11,267 nucleotides of DNA, from the NCBI GenBank assembly GCA_964424205.1, contig CAYRIF010000109.1, forward strand, positions 1 to 11,267. The letters run 5' to 3'. The notes under the pieces are model-generated. The model worked only from the letters and a program-made list of their open reading frames with translations. It was not told where the DNA came from and searched no databases. Position 1 is the stretch's first letter; every line of letters begins with the position of its first letter. Positions 6,189-11,267 of the stretch are shown here, piece after piece. Both the position numbers and the translations under genes were made by a program. The stretch is from CAYRIF01 sp964424205 (GTDB taxonomy: Bacteria; Bacteroidota; Bacteroidia; Cytophagales; Cyclobacteriaceae).

Positions 6189-8390
6189 TTATACTGATTT
6201 ATTGTTTGAAGGATACGGAATGTTAATATTTACAATAGTGCCTCTGTTTATTTGTGAATCTATGCTCAAATCCCCATTAATTGTATCTACCCTGTTTTTC
6301 ATATTATGAATACCAATACCATTACTGCTTTCCGCTTGATTGAATCCCTTTCCGTCGTCCTCTACCATCAAGTTTAGGTAACCTTCGTGCTTGGTGAAAT
6401 TAACCTCTACATGCGTAGCTGCCGCATGTTTGGTGATATTGTTTAGTAGTTCTTGAACAATGCGATAGATTTCTATTTTCATTTCTTCAGGAATCTGATT
6501 TAGTGCTTCTTCAGGATAGCAATCAATATTGCTGTCCCATTGTTGCGCAGCGGAGATTTCCTGAATATACCTTTCAAGCAAGTACACAAAGGGGATGTCA
6601 TTGATTTTTGGTGGAATTAAATCATGAGAAATTGTTCGTACTTCTTCACAAGTAGCATCAATATTTTTGATGACATTATCTAGCTGATTGCCTACCTTAT
6701 TGTTTCCAGCTATTTTCATCAAGCGCAGTTTTATACCTGCTAATGTGCCTCCAAGGCCATCATGTAGGTCCTTTGCTATTCTAGCCCTTTCCCTTTCTTG
6801 GCCATGAATACTTGCCTTCATTTTCTCAAGCTCTTTGTCCTTGATTAATTCACTAGTCTTCTGTTTATTAATTTCTTTGGTTTGCTTGGCTAATAAATTT
6901 TGAGCGGCAATTTTTTGCCTGAATACATATAACAAAATTAAAATAGGAATCAGCACAATAATAGAGCCTATGATCATCGTATTTCTGATAGTTGCCTGAC
7001 GTTCAAGTTTGTTTTGATGCCTTTCTAAATTTGCCGCTTGCAGTTTTTTGTCTTTCTTCAATAGGCTAATTTCTTTCGAACGATTTTCCGAAATTAACTT
7101 ATTTCTTTCTATCTCGATGTCCTGATACGCATTCTCTCTGCTGAGTAATAATATTTTATTCTCTTTTTTTTCAACCAAAATTTGTTTTTGAAGTTGTTGG
7201 TTGAGGAGCATATTTTTTTGTTGCCTGATTTTTAACCGTTGCACCTCTTTGTCATGCTGCAATTGCTTTATTTCTTTTTCTTTTTTCTCTGTTTTATATT
7301 TTGTTTCCATTTCAGCCATCTGACCACTGATGTCAGCGTTTAATATACTGTCTTTCATGCTGATGTATTCAGTTTGCGCTTCAAAGGCTTCTTTGTATTT
7401 CCCCTGACTTTTAAAAGCATCAATCTGATTGAATTTTATGGTATTTAGAATTTCCTTAGCACCTGTTTCTTTGGCGAGTACTTCACTTTCTTTAAAATAG
7501 TAACTTGCAGAATCGTAATTTTTGAGTGCTCTGTGAACAGATCCGATGTTACCATAGCTTATCGCTATATCATTTTTTAAACCCAATGATTTTTCAATCG
7601 CTAGCGCCTCAAAATAATATTTCAGTGATTCTTTAAAGTTTTCAGTTTTGAATTTAATTGTTCCGAGGCTACTTAGGACATTGGCTTCTCCTATTTTGTT
7701 GTCATTTTGTTTGCTGATTTTCAGCCCCTTTTTAAAAAAATACGCTGCACTATCATACTTATTTAAACTCACAAATACATTCCCTAAATTTACTAATGTT
7801 GTGTAATTTCTTTCTGTTTTAGGCTCAACAGCGATGCTTAGATTATAGTAGTCGATGGCTTCATCCCATTTGTTTTGTAGATTGTATAGGTTGGCTATAT
7901 TATTATAAAAATCTGCCATTTGCTGTTTGTAACCTCCTTCTTCTGCTATTTTCAGTCCCTTTAAATAATATTCCATGGCAGGTTGATAATCATCCTGCAT
8001 TCTATAAATGTTTCCTATATTATTATAGCCAATGGCGATGGCTTTAGGCTGGCCAATTTCTTTAGAAATCTTTAAACATTTTTCTAAATAGTGCAATGCT
8101 TCTTTAGTATTCCCTTGTAGTCTATTGATTTCGCCCAGTGCATAGTAGCAATTTGCCAGGTGTCCTGGCGCTTTTTCTTTATTGGTAATTTCTAGTGCTT
8201 TTTCTACAAATACTTTGGCTTGTTTGATGTCTTTGTACAAATACTCAACGTAGGCATTCATGAGCATATGAATCTTTTGCTCATCAGGATAGTTAGCAAT
8301 GGCAGCGTCGATATTAATATACTTCACCTCTTGACATATGCCAATTTTGCTAAGTGACATCAGGATTAGAATGAATAGTAATTTTTTCAA
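6189..8390 (-). CDS. TPR-containing sensor histidine kinase (HisKA_3 / NarX-type transmitter)
   Basis: This is a sensor kinase paired with the adjacent NarL-type regulator. From the preferred TTG start at 8390 it is 733 aa. In order it has a signal peptide (MKKLLFILILMSLSKIGICQ), about seven or eight TPR repeats (about 28-348, with A/Y/G-rich helix pairs such as GYNNIGNIYR), a long Lys/Glu/Gln coiled coil (about 352-468), one TM helix (about 472-490), the HisKA_3 dimerisation helix with phospho-accepting H543 in RIAKDLHDGLGG, and the HATPase_c domain (about 636-728) with N-box QELLNNITKHA, G1 box EDDGKGF and G2 box GIGIHNM. The TPR and most of the coiled coil are expected in the periplasm and the transmitter in the cytosol. 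The TPRs suggest sensing through protein or peptide contacts; the signal is unknown. A longer form from TTG 8426 is possible; there is no ATG before codon 11. Confidence 0.95.
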   Translation of the reverse strand: MKKLLFILILMSLSKIGICQEVKYINIDAAIANYPDEQKIHMLMNAYVEYLYKDIKQAKVFVEKALEITNKEKAPGHLANCYYALGEINRLQGNTKEALHYLEKCLKISKEIGQPKAIAIGYNNIGNIYRMQDDYQPAMEYYLKGLKIAEEGGYKQQMADFYNNIANLYNLQNKWDEAIDYYNLSIAVEPKTERNYTTLVNLGNVFVSLNKYDSAAYFFKKGLKISKQNDNKIGEANVLSSLGTIKFKTENFKESLKYYFEALAIEKSLGLKNDIAISYGNIGSVHRALKNYDSASYYFKESEVLAKETGAKEILNTIKFNQIDAFKSQGKYKEAFEAQTEYISMKDSILNADISGQMAEMETKYKTEKKEKEIKQLQHDKEVQRLKIRQQKNMLLNQQLQKQILVEKKENKILLLSRENAYQDIEIERNKLISENRSKEISLLKKDKKLQAANLERHQNKLERQATIRNTMIIGSIIVLIPILILLYVFRQKIAAQNLLAKQTKEINKQKTSELIKDKELEKMKASIHGQERERARIAKDLHDGLGGTLAGIKLRLMKIAGNNKVGNQLDNVIKNIDATCEEVRTISHDLIPPKINDIPFVYLLERYIQEISAAQQWDSNIDCYPEEALNQIPEEMKIEIYRIVQELLNNITKHAAATHVEVNFTKHEGYLNLMVEDDGKGFNQAESSNGIGIHNMKNRVDTINGDLSIDSQINRGTIVNINIPYPSNNKSV

Positions 8391-8474
8391 AGGGTAAAAA
8401 ATTATATAGAATACTGAATGTAACAAATAAACAGGAAAATTACAGAAAATACCTCACCCTTTATCCTTAATTGT

Positions 8475-8496
8475 AAAACTACCTGAATGTAGGTAG
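8475..8496 (-). terminator. Probable intrinsic terminator after the FMN dehydrogenase gene
   Basis: Read on the minus strand, CTACCT and AGGTAG form a perfect 6-bp stem around an ACATTC loop and are followed directly by TTTTA. It sits about 46-68 nt past the dehydrogenase stop and about 85-106 nt before the sensor kinase start, in the correct orientation to end the sugar operon. The stem is short and only half G+C, so it may be weak. The remaining bases between 8427 and 8542 show no other clear signal, and I could not place a convincing TTTG/TAnnTTTG promoter for the kinase gene. Confidence 0.45.
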
Positions 8497-8542
8497 GTTG
8501 AGGTGGCACCATTTCAAATCACTGTTAATTGTACCTATGTTA

Positions 8543-9688
8543 TCAAATCAAGTGATTCGGAAAATCCTCAATATTTTCGCAGCAAATTTGTTCCATGACC
8601 TGTTGCAGTTGCGTTTTTAGTATATTGATGGTATGGCTTCCTCCTTCAGTACCTAATGCGCCGACACCATACATAAACGGTCGCCCCATAAAGGTGAAGT
8701 CCGCTCCAGTAGCCATCATGCGTGCTAAATCAGGACCAGAGCGAATGCCTCCGTCAATCATTATTTTGGTTTTTCCTTTGCACGCAGCAATGATGCTTTT
8801 CAGAGAATGAATGGTTGACTCACCCGCATCTAACTGCCTACCACCATGATTGGAAATAATGATACCATCCATCCCCAATCCGATTGCCCTTTCGGTATCT
8901 TTGACGGTTGCCATCCCTTTGATGACAATTTTGCCTTTCCATTTATTGCGAATTGCTTTTATTTTATCTTCGTTTAACCTTCCTAAAAATGTTTTATCCA
9001 TAAATGCACCCAGCTGTTTTAAGTTTAGTCCTTTGGGCATGTATGGTTCAAGGGTTTTAAAAGAAGGCTGTCCATGTTTTAATGTTTGCAATGCCCAGTC
9101 AGGCCTTTTGAAAATTTGTATAAGATTATTGAGTGTCATTCTTGGAGGTATTGCCAAACCATTTCTAATATCTCTAGGTCTATAACCAAATGTAGGCACA
9201 TCAGCTAAAATTACTAACACTTCATAACCTGATGCTGCTGCCCGCTCCAAAATATCATTGGTAACTTTTTCTTCAGTAGGGTGATAAAGCTGAAACCAAG
9301 CTTTTCCTGCTGTTATTTCAGCAATTGTTTCTATACTACTTGTCGCAACGGTGCTCAGAATGAAAGGGATGTTAGCATCAACCGATGCTTTGGCTAAAAT
9401 TTCTGATGCCTTAGGCCATATTAATCCTTGCAGCCCGATAGGAGCAATGCCAAAGGGTGCATCATATTCATGGCCATACAACGTGGTTTTCATGGATGAA
9501 TGTGTATGCTTGCTCAAGTAATCAGGACGTAACTCCACCTCCTGAATTTCTGTCATATTTTTGTTCAAGTTCACATCAGCATTGCAGCCACCATCTAAAT
9601 ACTCAAAAGCAAACCTAGGAATTTTCTCTTTTGCTCTTGCTCTTAAATCAGAGATGGTTGGGTATTTAGGATTGTAGGGTAAGTTCAT
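8543..9688 (-). CDS. FMN-dependent L-2-hydroxyacid (L-lactate-type) dehydrogenase
   Basis: This 381-aa member of the glycolate oxidase/L-lactate dehydrogenase (LldD)/flavocytochrome b2 family has a TIM barrel with FMN and oxidises L-2-hydroxyacids to 2-oxoacids. Visible active-site features are Y30 in FEYLDGG, Y135 in FQLYHP, D163 and R172 in the LADVPTFGYRPRD segment, K257 in VIKGM, catalytic H281 and R284 in ISNHGGRQLD, and the FMN-phosphate loop IDGGIRSG (311-318) followed by GRPF. All expected catalytic residues are present and length matches the family. There is no signal peptide or TM segment, so it is cytoplasmic or peripheral on the membrane. It lies 26 nt after the FGGY kinase stop, so it is probably in the same operon. 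There it would oxidise L-lactate made from lactaldehyde. Exact substrate (lactate, glycolate or another) and electron acceptor cannot be settled from sequence. Confidence 0.93.
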   Translation of the reverse strand: MNLPYNPKYPTISDLRARAKEKIPRFAFEYLDGGCNADVNLNKNMTEIQEVELRPDYLSKHTHSSMKTTLYGHEYDAPFGIAPIGLQGLIWPKASEILAKASVDANIPFILSTVATSSIETIAEITAGKAWFQLYHPTEEKVTNDILERAAASGYEVLVILADVPTFGYRPRDIRNGLAIPPRMTLNNLIQIFKRPDWALQTLKHGQPSFKTLEPYMPKGLNLKQLGAFMDKTFLGRLNEDKIKAIRNKWKGKIVIKGMATVKDTERAIGLGMDGIIISNHGGRQLDAGESTIHSLKSIIAACKGKTKIMIDGGIRSGPDLARMMATGADFTFMGRPFMYGVGALGTEGGSHTINILKTQLQQVMEQICCENIEDFPNHLI

Positions 9689-9714
9689 TTTCAGGGGGTG
9701 TCTTTTTTTGTGTA

Positions 9715-11103
9715 CTAAATTTCTAATAAAAGCGGTGTTAGTTTTTCCATTTTATAATTTTCTTTCAAGAAAGCTGCGCTTAATTTTTTATTTGAAATTA
9801 CCATGGCAGCACCAAGCGCCGATCCAAGGGGAGATTTTGTAGTTCTTATTTTATAATCTTGAAAATGATATGCCATGAGTTTTAGAAAAATATCATTGTC
9901 TGTGAAACCCCCATCAATATAAATCTGACGAATTTCTTTGTTATTTCCAATCGCCATTTTTATAGTTTGCACTTGTAAAGCCATTAATTCTATCATTAAT
10001 TGATGATAGGCTTCCTCAAAAGTTTTAAAATCGGCGAGGTCTGTTTTGGATATTTCCTTCCGTTTCAAAGTGATGCCTTCAAATTTGAAATGAATATCAG
10101 GTGAGGACATCAGTTTCAGGTAAACATCTTGATTAAATTTAACACTACGATGTGTGCCATATTCTTTTCCATATAGTTTGCTTAATTTTTCCACCTGAAT
10201 TCTATATTCATTCCCCATAAAAAAACGCGTGGCTTTCACACGCTTCCCATCAATGCGCATGTAATTCAAGCAATTATTTTCTAAATCTATCTGCGTCAAA
10301 ACCTCCTTGTTAAAAGCATTGAGGGAAATGCTCCATGTGCCGGTTGACACCAGTAAAAATGGCTTCTTTTTGCTCAATACATAGGGCAACAGCGCAGCCG
10401 AACTATCGTGAATTCCTACACCTATTTTGATTTTTTTGTCGTGATAGGTCATGTTAATGCTTGTTTTTGTAGCAACAATTGGAGGAAGGATTGTATCTAT
10501 TCCTTCCTTGTAAACCCAGTCGTGATATGAATTTGTCTTGAAATTCCAGAGGTTTGTGTGGCAACCAATACTAGTAAATTCGCTCAAGGGAATACCAGTA
10601 AACAAATATGACAAATACTGAGGAAAGTGAAGTGAATATTTTATTTGTTTGAATATTTTAAGTTGTGTTTTCTTAATCCAATATAACTGCAACCCTGAGT
10701 TTAAGGCACCACACTGTGGGGAGGCAGTTTCAGCAGCAATTGTTTTTATGTTGCCATGTGTTTTATAAAATGTATCTACTATTTCTTGCGGAATTGGTTT
10801 GGTGTAATTGTAAAGAGGGGTGAGCACTTTACCGTTTTTGTCGAGGTGGACAAAGCTCGCGCCATAGGTAGAAAAATTAATAGCTTTTACTTCAAACTCT
10901 CCTGCATTTAGAATTCTATCAAACCGTTCTTTGAGCCATTTTTTCAGTTCAGAAAGGTTTTCTGTTGGATAACCATCTTCATCTTCAATCTCCTCAAAAC
11001 GTGAATATTCACGGTGTACCTCTTTATAATTTGAGTCGAACAAAAAGAACTTCTTATTTGTTTTGCCAATGTCAAAGACTGCTGTAACTTTTTTTTTGCC
11101 CAT
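9715..11103 (-). CDS. FGGY-family carbohydrate kinase (probable rhamnulokinase-type deoxysugar kinase)
   Basis: This 462-aa cytoplasmic sugar kinase of the ASKHA/FGGY fold phosphorylates a ketose with ATP. The N-terminal phosphate-1 loop is FDIGKTNKKFF with D11. The FGGY_N sugar-binding region extends to about residue 235 and includes FSTYGASFVHLD. The catalytic base is D233 in GVGIHDSSAA. Phosphate-2 is VSTGTWSIS (252-260), and the adenosine-binding motif is IDGGFTDND (396-404), followed by SPLGSALGAA (425-434). The family motifs are intact and the length is near the usual 450-500 aa. Genes before and after it, an isomerase-like tail and an FMN lactate-type dehydrogenase, fit a rhamnose- or fucose-like 6-deoxysugar route. 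Rhamnulokinase is my best guess, but FGGY substrate calls from sequence alone are unreliable. ATG 11103 gives the standard N-terminus just before the D11 loop; the alternatives are further in. Confidence 0.9.
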   Translation of the reverse strand: MGKKKVTAVFDIGKTNKKFFLFDSNYKEVHREYSRFEEIEDEDGYPTENLSELKKWLKERFDRILNAGEFEVKAINFSTYGASFVHLDKNGKVLTPLYNYTKPIPQEIVDTFYKTHGNIKTIAAETASPQCGALNSGLQLYWIKKTQLKIFKQIKYSLHFPQYLSYLFTGIPLSEFTSIGCHTNLWNFKTNSYHDWVYKEGIDTILPPIVATKTSINMTYHDKKIKIGVGIHDSSAALLPYVLSKKKPFLLVSTGTWSISLNAFNKEVLTQIDLENNCLNYMRIDGKRVKATRFFMGNEYRIQVEKLSKLYGKEYGTHRSVKFNQDVYLKLMSSPDIHFKFEGITLKRKEISKTDLADFKTFEEAYHQLMIELMALQVQTIKMAIGNNKEIRQIYIDGGFTDNDIFLKLMAYHFQDYKIRTTKSPLGSALGAAMVISNKKLSAAFLKENYKMEKLTPLLLEI

Positions 11104-11117
11104 GTTTTGTTATCACT

Positions 11118-11131
11118 AAAGTATATACTTT
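11118..11131. promoter_or_regulatory. 14-bp perfect palindrome upstream of the FGGY kinase
   Basis: AAAGTATATACTTT is a perfect 14-bp palindrome centred about 20 nt before the kinase start codon, in the 68-nt AT-rich gap after the preceding gene. A related half-site (ACTAAGTATA, 11133-11142) lies next to it. It could be an operator for a dimeric regulator, or just AT-rich chance. I found no clean TAnnTTTG -7 box in this gap. Confidence 0.25.
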
Positions 11132-11171
11132 TACTAAGTATAATTAAAATAGTAAACTGTAATTCAAAAAT

Positions 11172-11267
11172 CTATAATCCTGTAGCAATTGTTTTGCTTC
11201 CTCGCTCCTTGATTAATTCTTTTCTGATATTCAAAGTTCGATAGGTTTCGACAGGATCTACCACACC
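11172..11267 (-). CDS. C-terminal end of a probable TIM-barrel sugar isomerase (L-rhamnose isomerase-type), partial
   Basis: The last 31 codons of a minus-strand gene run from the window edge to a TAG at 11172-11174. The tail contains DPVETYRTLNIRKELIKERG and ends KTIATGL. A closing 'DPv..YR.s...k...ERG' segment is how I remember the end of the Pseudomonas stutzeri-type L-rhamnose isomerase family, and an isomerase is what would be expected directly upstream of an FGGY sugar kinase. Only about 31 residues are visible, so no catalytic or metal ligands can be checked. The 68-nt gap to the kinase is compatible with one operon. The reading frame is real to the extent that it is open to the edge with Bacteroidota-like codon use; the family name is an inference from a short tail and from context. 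Confidence 0.5.
   Translation of the reverse strand, partial: GVVDPVETYRTLNIRKELIKERGSKTIATGL

Noticed and set aside
5927..6226. Plus-strand 99-codon ORF across the regulator/kinase junction
   Set aside because: It lies opposite the receiver domain of a certain gene, and its hydrophobic translation is typical of an antisense frame.
8543..9688. Isopentenyl-diphosphate isomerase type 2 or lactate 2-monooxygenase as alternative names for the FMN enzyme
   Set aside because: The SNHGGRQ active site, the FEYLDGG start and the retained Tyr/Asp/Arg set fit the 2-hydroxyacid dehydrogenase/oxidase family; nothing specifically indicates the monooxygenase.

Overview
The window looks like chromosomal DNA of a Bacteroidota bacterium, probably a Cytophagales-like or related lineage. 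The evidence is moderate A+T content, a DUF4296-type lipoprotein of a kind found in that phylum, start codons mostly without Shine-Dalgarno sequences, and a TPR/coiled-coil/HisKA_3 sensor kinase next to a NarL-type regulator, a common Bacteroidota pairing. The lineage is inferred from gene content; no rRNA or other marker is present. No phage, insertion sequence, CRISPR array, tRNA or rRNA was found. Gene density is high, and the longest stretch between recognised genes is about 155 bases.

Left part, + strand (1-5456): the C-terminal part of the replication-restart helicase PriA; a possible 38-codon membrane micro-ORF missed by ordinary gene length cut-offs; an NADPH-dependent medium-chain reductase of the LTB4DH/CurA type; a small DUF4296 lipoprotein whose start codon overlaps the reductase stop (TAATG); an intergenic block of 21-bp repeats that forms two near-identical hairpins; and a full-length MutS2 with an intact ATPase and a C-terminal Smr nuclease domain.

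Middle, - strand (5545-8390): a two-component system. A secreted-signal, TPR-rich, single-TM histidine kinase is followed after 2 nt by its LuxR/NarL-type response regulator. The pair converges on mutS2. The kinase has no ATG at a sensible position and appears to start with TTG.

Right part, - strand (8543-11267): a probable deoxysugar catabolic operon. In transcription order it holds the last 31 codons of a protein resembling the tail of a TIM-barrel sugar (L-rhamnose-type) isomerase, an FGGY sugar kinase, and an FMN-dependent L-2-hydroxyacid (lactate-type) dehydrogenase. The proposed logic is isomerase, then kinase, then an aldolase outside the window, giving lactaldehyde and lactate, with the FMN enzyme oxidising lactate to pyruvate. 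A hairpin plus T-run after the dehydrogenase gene probably ends this operon before the kinase/regulator pair.

Nothing here is clearly a new system. The observations most worth a second look are the hairpin repeat block before mutS2, the ATGA-linked membrane micro-ORF before the reductase, and the substrate of the right-hand sugar operon.
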